Source: Microcaldota archaeon (GTDB taxonomy: Archaea > Micrarchaeota > Micrarchaeia > Micrarchaeales > Micrarchaeaceae). From it: a stretch of DNA of 64,000 bases. The DNA lies in NCBI GenBank assembly GCA_021798935.1, contig JAJZBL010000001.1:62001-126000 (forward strand), read 5' to 3'. Positions 16,137 to 25,028 of the stretch are shown piece by piece. Numbering within the stretch: the first letter of the stretch is position 1; the number at the start of each line of letters is the position of its first letter. A program made the position numbers and the translations under genes. The notes under the pieces were generated by a model, which saw only the letters and a list, made by a program, of their open reading frames with translations, had not been told where the DNA came from and did no database searches.

Positions 16137-16622
16137 TCATAACTTATATCCAAATTTCCTAAGCAACTTATATCTAGCTTCCCTATCCTCATCAGTCTCT
16201 ATACCCTTAGTAGGCATACCATCAACAACCCCAACTATTGCTTTTCCTTGGTTTGTTTTGGCAATTATAACCTGAACAGGATTTGCAGTAGCACAATATA
16301 TATTAGATACTTCAGGGACTGCTTTTATGTTATTTACTATATTTATAGGAAATGCTTTTTTGAAGAATATCATGAAGCAATGTCCTGCGCCTAATTTGAG
16401 GGCATTTTCTTCAGCCAACTGCTTCAGTTCATCATCATTGCCCTCGCTCCTGACTAACTGCCTCCCACTTGCTTCACAAAATGCTAATCCAAAGGATACT
16501 TCAGGTGTAGATGACATCATAGCCTCGTATAGATCTTCAACCGTTTTTATGAACCCTGCCTGCCCTAAGATAAATTCTACATCCTCATCTTTTTTAATAT
16601 TTATTATCTCAAATTCTACCAT
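16137..16622 (-). CDS. adenosine-specific kinase family protein (DUF355/COG1839)
   Basis: 161 residues that follow this small archaeal-bacterial family throughout: QAGFIKTVEDLYEAM, VSFGLAFCEASG.QLVR.EGND, LGAGHCFMIFFK.AFPINI, VIYCATANPVQVIIA and VGVVDG. The family is named from a structural study suggesting adenosine/AMP binding; its biological role is not settled. It is convergent with the methyltransferase gene, with the stops adjacent. Confidence 0.9.
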   Translation of the reverse strand: MVEFEIINIKKDEDVEFILGQAGFIKTVEDLYEAMMSSTPEVSFGLAFCEASGRQLVRSEGNDDELKQLAEENALKLGAGHCFMIFFKKAFPINIVNNIKAVPEVSNIYCATANPVQVIIAKTNQGKAIVGVVDGMPTKGIETDEDREARYKLLRKFGYKL

Positions 16623-16669
16623 AGTTCCACAAATAACATTCTGTTTAAATAAATATTTAATACAGAGGG

Positions 16670-17218
16670 TTACAAGCTAAATTTAAGCACTGCTAATTTT
16701 TCAAAAAACAAATTTTTTTCAAAAACTGCAGCATTCAGCCTTTTAGCATCATTATTATATGAATTTAAAGAACTTTCTAATAATAGAACATAATTCTCTT
16801 TAAGCAAATGCCCACCAACAGCATTTAAAAACCTATCTATAACCTGCCTTCCATTCAAACCTCCATCAAGGGCTTTATCAACTAAATTGTCGGATAAAAG
16901 GTAAGGAGGGTTGAATATAATAGTATTAAACTTTCCTTTTATATTGGAAAATAAATCTGTCAAAACAAACTGGCCTTTTAGATGGTTCAATAATACATTT
17001 GATTCAGCACATTTGAGTGCATTTGGATCTATATCCGCAAATGTAACTTTATTGCCCTTAAGTGCAGCTATAATTCCTAAATATCCGCTGCCCGTTCCTA
17101 AATCCAAAACCTTTCCAAAACTATACTTTTCTACATAGTCACCTAGAAGAAATGAATCATCGCTAGGGCAATATACCTCTTTACAGCATTCAATCCTGAA
17201 TTTGCCAAAATCAATCAT
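16670..17218 (-). CDS. HemK2-like methyltransferase (aRF1 glutamine methylation)
   Basis: 182 residues with SAM motif I VLDLGTGSGYLGIIA and the NPPY catalytic tetrad in FNPPYLLSDN, which marks N-methyltransferases of glutamine or adenine. Small archaeal members of this group (PrmC/HemK2-like) methylate the GGQ glutamine of release factor aRF1; that is the likely role. ATG 17218 is preferred over TTG 17227. Confidence 0.82.
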   Translation of the reverse strand: MIDFGKFRIECCKEVYCPSDDSFLLGDYVEKYSFGKVLDLGTGSGYLGIIAALKGNKVTFADIDPNALKCAESNVLLNHLKGQFVLTDLFSNIKGKFNTIIFNPPYLLSDNLVDKALDGGLNGRQVIDRFLNAVGGHLLKENYVLLLESSLNSYNNDAKRLNAAVFEKNLFFEKLAVLKFSL

Positions 17219-17290
17219 AAAAGCCAACCAATTAACAATAAAATTTGAAACTTATATTAATTATTGCTCTAATAATAAATTGGTGTGTAA

Positions 17291-17812
17291 ATGGATTCTG
17301 AAGAATTGAAAAATTATATAAGAGATGTGCCAGATTTTCCAAAGAGTGGTATAATATTCAAGGATATAACTCCTCTGCTTAAAGATAAAGTTGCCTTTTC
17401 CAATTCTATAAAGCTTCTTTCAAATCATATAAAGGATTTGGATTATGATTATATCGCAGGAATAGATTCAAGAGGTTTCATAATAAGTGCTGCATTGGCA
17501 AATGAGCTAAACTCCGGCTTGCTCTTAATAAGGAAAAAAGGAAAGCTGCCTTATCATACAGTGTCAATTGACTACCAATTGGAGTATGGAAAGGATTCAT
17601 TGGAGATACACGAAGATTCAATAAACAAAGGAGATAAGGTAATAATTGTTGATGATTTACTGGCTACAGGAGGGACTTCTGGAGCAGCAGCAAAATTAAT
17701 TGAAAAGTTAGGGGGCGAAGTATCAGAGTTGACTTTCTTGATAGAGCTTTCAGACCTTAAAGGAAAAGAGAAACTAAAAGATTATCCTGTATACTCGCTG
17801 ATAAAATACTAA
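17291..17812 (+). CDS. apt: adenine phosphoribosyltransferase
   Basis: Salvages adenine to AMP using PRPP. The 173-residue protein has the Apt opening IRDVPDFPKSGIIFKDITPLL, the DYIAGIDSRGFI flexible-loop region, RKKGKLPYHT and the PRPP-binding motif VIIVDDLLATGGTSGAA. Length equals the bacterial enzyme. The ATG at 17291 follows TTGGTGTG. Purine salvage fits a reduced-metabolism organism. Confidence 0.93.
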   Translation: MDSEELKNYIRDVPDFPKSGIIFKDITPLLKDKVAFSNSIKLLSNHIKDLDYDYIAGIDSRGFIISAALANELNSGLLLIRKKGKLPYHTVSIDYQLEYGKDSLEIHEDSINKGDKVIIVDDLLATGGTSGAAAKLIEKLGGEVSELTFLIELSDLKGKEKLKDYPVYSLIKY

Positions 17813-17827
17813 AAAATAAAAAACAAA

Positions 17828-18103
17828 TCAACCTTTGGCCATTGATTTCAGCTTTATAGATTCTGCATTTATCTCCACTGTTGCGATGTACTTTTCATCA
17901 GCCATGCAGTTTTCAAGCAAAGCCTCGGAAAGCTTCTTTGACTCAACAAAGAGGTTCACCAGTTCAGCAATGCTTGCTGCAGTTGCCAAATCATTTTCCT
18001 TTAACTGCTTTGGATCCTTCAACGAATCTATAGAGTATTCACTGTTTTTCTTCACCAGAAGAAAATTTACAATTTTTTTGATACTCTCGTCTGTCTCTGC
18101 CAT
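17828..18103 (-). CDS. small hypothetical protein
   Basis: 91 residues, predicted mostly helical and acidic, with one Cys. No family recognised. A G-rich ribosome-binding sequence (GGGGTAA) precedes ATG 18103, and the reading frame is intact with normal codon use, so it is likely a real gene. It is convergent with apt. Confidence 0.55.
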   Translation of the reverse strand: MAETDESIKKIVNFLLVKKNSEYSIDSLKDPKQLKENDLATAASIAELVNLFVESKKLSEALLENCMADEKYIATVEINAESIKLKSMAKG

Positions 18104-18307
18104 GCCTTTACCCCTAAGATAAGACTTTATCCAGTGACTTGCTTTGTATTGCGTTAAGTCAACGCATTACTCATTTGTTTATTAAAGTAAAATTATTTAT
18201 ACTTTATTACATAACAAAATTTTAGAAAAAGTAAAACAATTAGTACAGCTAAAATTTAAAAATCCATAATCCAAATAAAATATGCATGCCTTAACCCTAA
18301 GATATGC

Positions 18308-18331
18308 AGACCTGTGCAATTGCACAGGTCT
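18308..18331. terminator. 24-bp perfect palindrome after the prenyl synthase genes
   Basis: Each half is AGACCTGTGCAA (and its complement), forming a perfect 24-bp dyad eight bases past the stop of the leftward prenyl synthase gene at 18339. As RNA it would fold into a strong hairpin, so a 3'-end or stability element is the simplest reading; no U-tract follows. As DNA it would equally suit a dimeric regulator. It is much GC-richer than its surroundings. Confidence 0.55.
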
Positions 18332-18338
18332 TGATGAT

Positions 18339-19379
18339 TCAATTTCCTCTGTTTGCTGTGTAACCTATGCTTTCACGAGCCAAATCTTTTATGTGGGATT
18401 CAGGTATATCAGAAGTATATTTATCAAACTTTTCTACACTTTCGTTAACTAGTTTTTGCATATCTTCATTGGATTTTTTTATGGAATTTAATTCATTGAA
18501 CTGATTTAGAACAAAATTGATCTCTTCCTTGCTTTTCTCAGCTGGCTTCTTTTTGTAAATCTCAGAAAGTTTGCTCAACACATCCGAAGACGCATCCTGA
18601 ACAGCATGCCAAAGTATTATAGTCTTTACGCCATCCCTCACATCAGTGCCTATAGATTTTCCTAACTGGTCTGTTGTTGAAGTGCAATCAAGTATGTCAT
18701 CTTTTATCTGGAAAGCCAACCCTGCAGGGGTTCCATATTCTTTTATTTCATCAATTGACTTTTCATCTGCATTAGCAACTATTGCACCTTGCTGCATTGG
18801 CCCATATACGCTGTAATAAGCAGATTTAGCATGTATAGATGTAAAATAATCTTCAGGTGTAAACTTTGTTATATCCTTAATATCAGATGTTAAATGCACA
18901 TCTCTATATTGTCCCTGATGAGTTACATTTATCATATCATAGAATTTGTCAAAATATCTCTTTTCTCTTCCTGGACCAAGCTTCTTGCAAGCATCATATA
19001 CAATTTTCCAATTTATCGATTGCAGGTTGCTTGCTGCATTTATTGCGTACCTGTCACCATAGATAAGGTGGGCTGAAGGGCCACCCCTCCTTAGGTTATT
19101 ATCATCCATCCAGTCATCTATCATAAGCAGCCAGTCTTCAGAAACCTGCTGTGATGCTGCCGGAAGCATCGCGTCCTCAATGTTCCCTCCATAAAGCAAA
19201 TCCCATAGAAGGACATATGAAGGCCTTCTATATTGCCCTTTTCTATCCGTATAGCACCTTACTGATTCAAAATAAGCAGAAGGTTCCCCATTAGGTAAGT
19301 ATCCTTCTATCAAGCTATAAACATCATCCTTGTAAAGGCTTATAAAGTCCTTAAAACTCTTAGTTTTGTTTACATCCAT
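18339..19379 (-). CDS. polyprenyl synthetase family protein (copy 2 of tandem pair)
   Basis: 346 residues of the trans-isoprenyl diphosphate synthase fold. The first aspartate-rich motif is IDDWMDDNNLRRGGPSAH, an FPP/fungal-like DDxxD variant, and the second is QIKDDILD. It chains IPP onto allylic diphosphates, in archaea to make the lipid side chains. It follows its paralogue by 8 bases and shares little beyond the motifs, so the pair may be a heteromeric enzyme or make different chain lengths. GTGAT precedes ATG 19379. Confidence 0.85.
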   Translation of the reverse strand: MDVNKTKSFKDFISLYKDDVYSLIEGYLPNGEPSAYFESVRCYTDRKGQYRRPSYVLLWDLLYGGNIEDAMLPAASQQVSEDWLLMIDDWMDDNNLRRGGPSAHLIYGDRYAINAASNLQSINWKIVYDACKKLGPGREKRYFDKFYDMINVTHQGQYRDVHLTSDIKDITKFTPEDYFTSIHAKSAYYSVYGPMQQGAIVANADEKSIDEIKEYGTPAGLAFQIKDDILDCTSTTDQLGKSIGTDVRDGVKTIILWHAVQDASSDVLSKLSEIYKKKPAEKSKEEINFVLNQFNELNSIKKSNEDMQKLVNESVEKFDKYTSDIPESHIKDLARESIGYTANRGN

Positions 19380-19387
19380 ATAATCAC

Positions 19388-20464
19388 TCAGAAATTTCTG
19401 TTCAATATGAAATCTACCATTTCCCTAAGATGCCTCTTTCCCTGTGAATCTGGGAATTCCTTATCTACTGCATTCCAAGCATCATTTATCAACGAATCCG
19501 CTACTTTCTCAACGTAATGATCAGAATTGTATTTTATAAGTATATTAGCTGCTTCCTCCTTCAACTTAATATCAGAGCTATGAGACTTCAAAATTTCGAG
19601 CAGCCTCTTTTTATCCTTCTCATCTGCATTCTTTATTGCATGTGTCACAAGCAAAGTTATCTTTCCCTCTGTTATATCATCCCCTATTCCACCTTTGCTT
19701 TCTGATACATTGGATTTCTCTATGTTAAGAAGGTCATCTTTTATCTGGAATACAACACCAATAGTAGCACCGAATTTTCCAAGCAATTTGATCTGCTTAT
19801 CTGTTGCCCCTCCAATAATAGCTCCAAGTTCTGCTGCAAATCCAAGAAGTGCGCCAGTTTTGTCGAAGGCCATCCGCATGTAATTTTCTTCGCTTATGTT
19901 ATTTGGGTCTATAAGAAAATTATGCCATGCTAAATCTACACCCTGCCCTATGCCCAGCTTTAGCATATCCTCAATGTAAAGTTGCATTACTTTGATCTTC
20001 TGTTCATTCTGAAGCTTGCTGCTATCTATAAGAGCTTTCATTGGGAAATAGAACATAAAGTCTCCTAAGTTAAGTGCTATGTCTAATCCGTATTTTATAT
20101 GGACACAATCTGCATTTCTCCTTTTTATCGATCTGTCTTCTATGTCATCATGTATAAGCGTTGCAGTATGCAAAACCTCTGGGATTATAGAGAACTCTAT
20201 ATAATCATCAGGATTCTTATTGAACAGACTTATTACAAGTGATGTAAACACGGGCCTTAATCTTTTGCCTCCCTGTGATATTAGGTACCATGCAGGATCC
20301 ATTACACTCTTCTCTATAGCATCCTTGTCATAGTCATATCCCCCTCTTCCAAGCAACTTCTCTATATTCTGGTCCACATTTTTGTCGCTAAGAATTTCTT
20401 CAAGAAGCTTATTCACACGGCTTCCCTGCTCTTTCATATACAATATAAAATCGTCTTCAGCCAA
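19388..20464 (-). CDS. polyprenyl synthetase (GGPP/FPP synthase-like, copy 1)
   Basis: 358 residues with canonical motifs: GGKRLRPVFTSL, LIHDDIEDRSIKRRNADCVH (DDxxD and the following RR), DKTGALLGFAAELGAI and the second aspartate motif VFQIKDDLLNI. This is a typical short-chain prenyl synthase for archaeal lipid precursors. It is first gene of a two-gene operon with the divergent paralogue at 18339-19379. Confidence 0.9.
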   Translation of the reverse strand: MAEDDFILYMKEQGSRVNKLLEEILSDKNVDQNIEKLLGRGGYDYDKDAIEKSVMDPAWYLISQGGKRLRPVFTSLVISLFNKNPDDYIEFSIIPEVLHTATLIHDDIEDRSIKRRNADCVHIKYGLDIALNLGDFMFYFPMKALIDSSKLQNEQKIKVMQLYIEDMLKLGIGQGVDLAWHNFLIDPNNISEENYMRMAFDKTGALLGFAAELGAIIGGATDKQIKLLGKFGATIGVVFQIKDDLLNIEKSNVSESKGGIGDDITEGKITLLVTHAIKNADEKDKKRLLEILKSHSSDIKLKEEAANILIKYNSDHYVEKVADSLINDAWNAVDKEFPDSQGKRHLREMVDFILNRNF

Positions 20465-20573
20465 TCAATCACTAAATAAATTATAGTTATAAGGATAATA
20501 TAATTTAAATCAATTCACAAAAGTTACGTCAAAAGTCAAATACAAGTTAACCTCAATTATATGAATTTAAGGG

Positions 20574-20584
20574 TAATATTTATA
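20574..20584 (+). promoter_or_regulatory. TATA box of the 5S rRNA gene
   Basis: atatttataag lies 24-34 bases before the 5S rRNA start, the standard archaeal TATA distance. No 16S or 23S gene is nearby, so 5S has its own promoter. Confidence 0.5.
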
Positions 20585-20607
20585 AGGCTTATTGTAAGAA
20601 TATATAA

Positions 20608-20723
20608 TGCTAAACGGTAATAGGAGCATGGAAACGCCCGATCCCTTTCCGAACTCGGAAGCTAAGCATGCTAACGATATGTGTGTACTGCCTGCGGGTG
20701 GGAAAGCATATTGCTGTTTGGCA
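20608..20723 (+). rRNA. 5S ribosomal RNA (isolated)
   Basis: 116 nt. Helix I pairs TGCTAAACGG at the 5' end with CTGTTTGGCA at the 3' end. The interior has the conserved loop region CGATCCC.TTCCGAACTCGGAAG.TAAGC and the later GTACTGCCTGCGGGTGGGAAAGC. It stands alone between prenyl synthase and tldD, far from any other rRNA gene, as in several archaea with scattered rRNA genes. Confidence 0.93.
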
Positions 20724-20744
20724 CTTATATTATAAGGTGAACTA

Positions 20745-22157
20745 TTGGATTCAAAGTCCAAGGCTGTTTATCAAAGTGATAGCGCCAATTATTTCTTAGA
20801 TTTAATCTCAAAGAAAACTTCTATTTATGATTTTTCAGAAACTTATATATCAAGCACAACCTCTAATGCATTTGATATACAAAATGGAATATTCAATGGA
20901 AATTTTAGTTCTTCTTCTACAGGTGCAAGGATAAGAGTATTAAATAAAGGATTATTCTATAATCTATCAACTAACCAGCTAACCAAAGATAACCTGATTT
21001 CAGAGATAAGAAAAATAAAAGGTATGCCTAAAGGCAATACTAAGTTGTCAAAAGAGAAAATAGTTAAGGGAACATATAAAGTAACTCCAAAAATTTTAAA
21101 TGCAAGCGAAGCAGAAAAATTTGCATACGATTTAGATTCTTATATAAAAGACCATAAAGAGGTTATTTACAGAGACATATCATTAGGATATGGAGAAGAA
21201 AAAAGCATGTTTGAAAATAGTGAAGGATCTAGCATAAACTCATATTATCCATCTGCAGGCCTCTCAATATATCTTCTTATAAAAGGCAAAAAGTCAACAA
21301 GAGAGCGGATGCTGGAATTTGGAGGGGTAGGTGGGCTGGAAGTACTGGATTATGAAAATATAACTAATAAGATTGGCGAGGAGATAAAAGGCCTTAAGGA
21401 AGTTGCAGATAAAGGTGTATCTTTGGCAGATTCCAAGATAAAATCTATAAAAAATATAGTAATTTCTCCAGAAATATCTGGGATTGCAGTACATGAAAGC
21501 ATAGGCCACCCTAACGAATCTGACAGAGTTTTTGGAAGAGAGCTAGCCCAAGCCGGCTCAAGCTATATAAATAAGGATAATTTAGGGATGAGGATAGGCA
21601 GCAATATCGTTAATATATTCGATTATCCATCCATAAAAGGAACTGTAGGATTCTATTATTACGATGACGAAGGGGTAAAAGCGGCTAAAAAGCAGATTGT
21701 AAAAAAAGGTATGCAGAATGAACTTCTACTGAATAGAGAGTATGCAGGCATGTTAGGCAAAAAAAGCAATGGATCCGCAAGGTCAAGCGGTTACGATGTC
21801 GAGCCCTTAGTAAGGATGTCAAATACCTATTTAGGCCCAGGTGATTCATCCTTTGAAGAATTAATCGCTGAGGCCAAGGACGGAATTTACGTGAAAAGCT
21901 TTAATGGATGGAATATAGATGATACGAGAAGCTTTTCTATGTATCAAGGGAATGAAGCTTACTTAATTAAAAGTGGAGAAATAAGCACCCCAGTTTTAAA
22001 TTACAGACTAGAAAAAAGTACTTTAGATTTCTGGAGATCTGTATCCCTATTATCAAAGAAAGTTGAGCTTTTCAATGGAGAATGTGGAAAAGGAGAGCCA
22101 TTGCAAGGAGTGCCAGTTACTATGGGAGGACCATATGCGTTGCTTAAATTCAGGTGA
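20745..22157 (+). CDS. tldD: TldD family metalloprotease
   Basis: Catalytic half of the TldD/TldE protease, which degrades unfolded peptides and in bacteria matures some peptide antibiotics. 470 residues with the zinc motif HESIGH in GIAVHESIGHPNESDRVFG. C-terminal YLGPGDSSFEELIAEAKDGIYVKSF and DFWRSVSLLSKK.E..NGECGKGEPLQGVPV.MGGP are family hallmarks. It starts with TTG 20745 after AAGGTGA. The stop overlaps the GGTGAATC ribosome-binding site of the TldE gene. Confidence 0.92.
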   Translation: MDSKSKAVYQSDSANYFLDLISKKTSIYDFSETYISSTTSNAFDIQNGIFNGNFSSSSTGARIRVLNKGLFYNLSTNQLTKDNLISEIRKIKGMPKGNTKLSKEKIVKGTYKVTPKILNASEAEKFAYDLDSYIKDHKEVIYRDISLGYGEEKSMFENSEGSSINSYYPSAGLSIYLLIKGKKSTRERMLEFGGVGGLEVLDYENITNKIGEEIKGLKEVADKGVSLADSKIKSIKNIVISPEISGIAVHESIGHPNESDRVFGRELAQAGSSYINKDNLGMRIGSNIVNIFDYPSIKGTVGFYYYDDEGVKAAKKQIVKKGMQNELLLNREYAGMLGKKSNGSARSSGYDVEPLVRMSNTYLGPGDSSFEELIAEAKDGIYVKSFNGWNIDDTRSFSMYQGNEAYLIKSGEISTPVLNYRLEKSTLDFWRSVSLLSKKVELFNGECGKGEPLQGVPVTMGGPYALLKFR

Positions 22158-22164
22158 ATCAAAG

Positions 22165-23508
22165 ATGCTGCAAAAAGACATTTTAAATTATTCCACTAAA
22201 TTGAAATTTGATGATATAGTTGTAGATGCTGTATCCGGAGAATCAACATACCTAAAAATAACTAATTCAAAAGTTGATTCGGTAGTTAATGATAATTCAA
22301 TAGATGGAAGCATATTTTTGTCAAAATCAAAGAGATTAATAGCTGAGGACCTTCCGGATCTATCAGAAAAATCTGTAAAGAAAGTTCTTAAAAAAGCTGC
22401 AAAAACGATAGGCAATCTGCCTCCCAAAAAGGATTACTATGGAATAGCAGAAGGGCCATTTAAATATAAAGGAAAAGCGAAGCCAGACCAAAGAATTTCG
22501 GAGTTTCAGATAGGAGATTTAGCGAATATAGCAGAAAGTATGATATCTGAATTAGATCACAAAAACCTTACAGATATTGCAGGGATGGTAACCCTAGAGA
22601 AGTTGAAAGATTCTTTGATAACGAATAAGGAAGTAAATGTTAATGGGTCTACAGCTTATATTAAGGTTACAGCACATATAAAAACAGCAGAAGGGATTTC
22701 ATATCAAGAAACTGCAGCGTTTTCATCATACAGTAAAATAAATATAAAGGGATTCTGCGACAATTTGTATTATACAGTATCTCAAATTAAGAGCAGAGGC
22801 AAAATAAAAAATGGCACATACGATTTAATATACAAGCCTTCTTCTGCATCAAATCTTCTCCAAGAAGTTACCTCAGCAGCTACTATATCTGAAGTTGAAG
22901 AGGGGAGCTTTCTAAAAGGCAAATTAGAACACAGGATAGCAAATGAAAATGTATCTATAATAGATTCAGGAATAGCCAAAGGCATGATAAGCTCAAGTTA
23001 TTATGATGATGAAGGATACCCAACCAGAGATAACTATGTGATAGAAAATGGAATGCTCAAAACATACCTGTATAATTGGTCTGAAGCAAAGAAGTACAAT
23101 ACACAGAGTACAGGTAATGCAGGATTGATAGAATCTGAGCCAAATACACTGATATTAAATTATAAGAACCCTGAGAAGTCGCTAGATTCATTAATATCAG
23201 AAATAGATAAAGGGATCCTAATAACAAATACTTGGTATACAAGATTCGACAATCATTCAACTGGTGATTTTTCAACTGTCCCACGGGACCTCGCTATCTA
23301 TATAGAGAGAGGTGAGCCTAAATTTGCGATAAACCAGATAGAGGGCACACAAACTGTCGGGATTAGAGTAAATGACAATATTATCAGGATGCTCAAAAAC
23401 CTAGAATCTGCTTCAAAATCTTCAGTTCAAGCAATTTCATGGGATGCAGAAGAGCCTGCGCTAGTTCCTGATATACTTGTAAAAGGAGTAAAGATTACAA
23501 CTCTATAA
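22165..23508 (+). CDS. tldE: TldE/PmbA family protein
   Basis: Non-catalytic partner of TldD. The 447 residues share the TldD/PmbA fold, with NVSIIDSGIAKGMISSSYYDDEGYPTRDN and GNAGLIESEPNTLIL, but lack the HExxxH zinc motif, as in PmbA. GGTGAATC, built over the tldD stop, precedes ATG 22165, so the two are translated together and presumably form the heterodimer. Confidence 0.9.
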   Translation: MLQKDILNYSTKLKFDDIVVDAVSGESTYLKITNSKVDSVVNDNSIDGSIFLSKSKRLIAEDLPDLSEKSVKKVLKKAAKTIGNLPPKKDYYGIAEGPFKYKGKAKPDQRISEFQIGDLANIAESMISELDHKNLTDIAGMVTLEKLKDSLITNKEVNVNGSTAYIKVTAHIKTAEGISYQETAAFSSYSKINIKGFCDNLYYTVSQIKSRGKIKNGTYDLIYKPSSASNLLQEVTSAATISEVEEGSFLKGKLEHRIANENVSIIDSGIAKGMISSSYYDDEGYPTRDNYVIENGMLKTYLYNWSEAKKYNTQSTGNAGLIESEPNTLILNYKNPEKSLDSLISEIDKGILITNTWYTRFDNHSTGDFSTVPRDLAIYIERGEPKFAINQIEGTQTVGIRVNDNIIRMLKNLESASKSSVQAISWDAEEPALVPDILVKGVKITTL

Positions 23509-23509
23509 C

Positions 23510-24487
23510 TTAGTTCTTATTTGCTTTCTTTTCCTTCTCCTTCTTTGAATCATTGTTTTCAGCTTTTACATCAAAATCTATTAACCCAGATAAGAGCTCT
23601 TTTGCGTTTGAAAATTTCAATGGCTTTATGCCTTTGCTCTTTGCATATTCTATCTGGTATTTTATATATGTATCATTTATCTTCGTATCTGGATTTACCT
23701 GCTTGCACTTCTCTATATAATCACTTATTACTTTAAAAGCATCATCAACGCTTAGCCCTTTTATATTTACCAGATAAGGTGCGAGTATCAAGTTTACTGT
23801 CCTATGCCTTACATCAGCTATGGGTGTTTCCAAAAGCTTCTCTATCCAAGCGGTGTTATTTTTTCCTTTTACAACGACTTTTGTCTCCTCCCTTATACCT
23901 TTGGAATAATCTATAACTTCCTTCGGAAGCTTAATCTTCTCATCATAGTTGAAGCTCTCTTTTATCAGATTATATGAGGCTCTTTCAAGCAAGCGCTTCA
24001 GCTTGTTGAAGCTTATTATTATGTATCCATTATGAAGCTGTTGATTCGATAGTGCAAAAAAGGGATCATTCGGTATATTGTGCAAGTAAACATTGAATCT
24101 TATCAAGAAATTATCATTTTGGTCTTTGTGCAAGGCTATTCCCAAAGAAGATGAAAGTTTAAATATATCCTGTTCAGAATCTTTTTCCATTGCCTGCAAC
24201 GCTCTCTTAGATTCCGAGACTGAAAACTTCTCAATATAATCTGGCCTTTTCAATGCCATAATCATCATTTTGGAGTATGCATAGCTTATTATCTCGTCAA
24301 GCTTTATAGAATCTATAAGTATATCATAATAAGGCAGATCATTCTTTATGTCTGATATAGCCCTTTCCTTGCCAAGTTCAAGGTACTTGAAATCTATTGA
24401 TGTCAAATTAAGTGAACTTATTATTTGCTTGGCGACATCGGTAAAAGGGTACCTATAAGCGAAGTTTAAGTCTTCTGAATTGTACAT
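23510..24487 (-). CDS. priL: DNA primase large subunit PriL, without Fe-S cysteines
   Basis: 325 residues. The N-terminal part (FAYRYPFTDVAKQIISSL ... ISYAYSKMMIMAL ... FSVSESKRALQAM) follows archaeal PriL. The C-terminal part has DVRHRTVNLILAPYLVNIKGLSVDDAFKVISDYIEKC, like the PriL/PriX helical domain. There is only one cysteine in the protein, so the four-Cys iron-sulfur cluster of ordinary PriL cannot form; the end resembles PriX-type domains that also lack it. The last 25 residues are a Lys/Glu/Asn tail. It is convergent with tldE. Confidence 0.72.
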   Translation of the reverse strand: MYNSEDLNFAYRYPFTDVAKQIISSLNLTSIDFKYLELGKERAISDIKNDLPYYDILIDSIKLDEIISYAYSKMMIMALKRPDYIEKFSVSESKRALQAMEKDSEQDIFKLSSSLGIALHKDQNDNFLIRFNVYLHNIPNDPFFALSNQQLHNGYIIISFNKLKRLLERASYNLIKESFNYDEKIKLPKEVIDYSKGIREETKVVVKGKNNTAWIEKLLETPIADVRHRTVNLILAPYLVNIKGLSVDDAFKVISDYIEKCKQVNPDTKINDTYIKYQIEYAKSKGIKPLKFSNAKELLSGLIDFDVKAENNDSKKEKEKKANKN

Positions 24488-24547
24488 ACAAATATCTCTT
24501 AATTTGATATATATAAAAGAATTATCATATCTGTTTATTTTAGCTTT

Positions 24548-24814
24548 TTAATGTTTTTTCTTGCTTAATTTTGCTTCTGCAGTTTTTTCTTCGACTATCT
24601 TGTTTATCTTAGATCTGAATGCCAATATAATAATACCAATTATTATGAGAAGCAGACCAAATGCGATATCTTCCCTGAAATTGCTAGAAGTTATTTTATC
24701 TAAGTATATAAGGTAACCAGTATAAATCATGACAATTCCTGCAGCCATCCATCCAAACCCTGCAATTAAAACAGGATTGCTTTTTGGTTTAAGTTTAGCC
24801 TGTTCTTTTTCCAT
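24548..24814 (-). CDS. small membrane protein with two helices
   Basis: 88 residues with two hydrophobic helices (about 15-33 and 47-65) and a basic tail (SKINKIVEEKTAEAKLSKKKH). No family recognised. It starts at ATG 24814 and lies between priL and tRNA-Pro on its own. Confidence 0.55.
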   Translation of the reverse strand: MEKEQAKLKPKSNPVLIAGFGWMAAGIVMIYTGYLIYLDKITSSNFREDIAFGLLLIIIGIIILAFRSKINKIVEEKTAEAKLSKKKH

Positions 24815-24877
24815 ATTTATCTATAAGGTAATCAATAAATTTATAATTATCCCATCCTCAAATGGTAATATTTTATT

Positions 24878-24950
24878 GGGGTTGTACGCTAACCTGGTAG
24901 ACTGCTAGCTTCGGGAGCTAGTAATCCGAGTTCAAATCTCGGCAGCCCCA
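24878..24950 (+). tRNA. tRNA-Pro (CGG), intronless
   Basis: The acceptor stem is GGGGTTG/CAGCCCC with discriminator A24950. The anticodon stem CTAGC/GCTAG encloses TTCGGGA, anticodon CGG, and the T-stem is CGAG-type with TTCAAAT. It is one of the two uninterrupted tRNAs in the window. It marks the left edge of the restriction-modification island, a common integration setting, though no duplicated attachment sequence was seen. Confidence 0.92.
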
Positions 24951-25028
24951 ACTTATGATAAAGAATATATAGAAAATTAAAGCCTAAAATATAACTATTT
25001 CTTTATTAAAATAAACGACTTTAACCAG

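Noticed and set aside
18150-18166. TGCGTT-AAGTC-AACGCA inverted repeat in the 18.1-18.3 kb gap
   Set aside because: Only 6-bp arms and no promoter or gene boundary nearby; too weak to call a site.
6922-24487. Replication origin near PCNA, GINS and primase genes
   Set aside because: No cdc6/orc1 gene and no clear ORB-type repeats were found; the TTTTGTTGA array alone is not enough.
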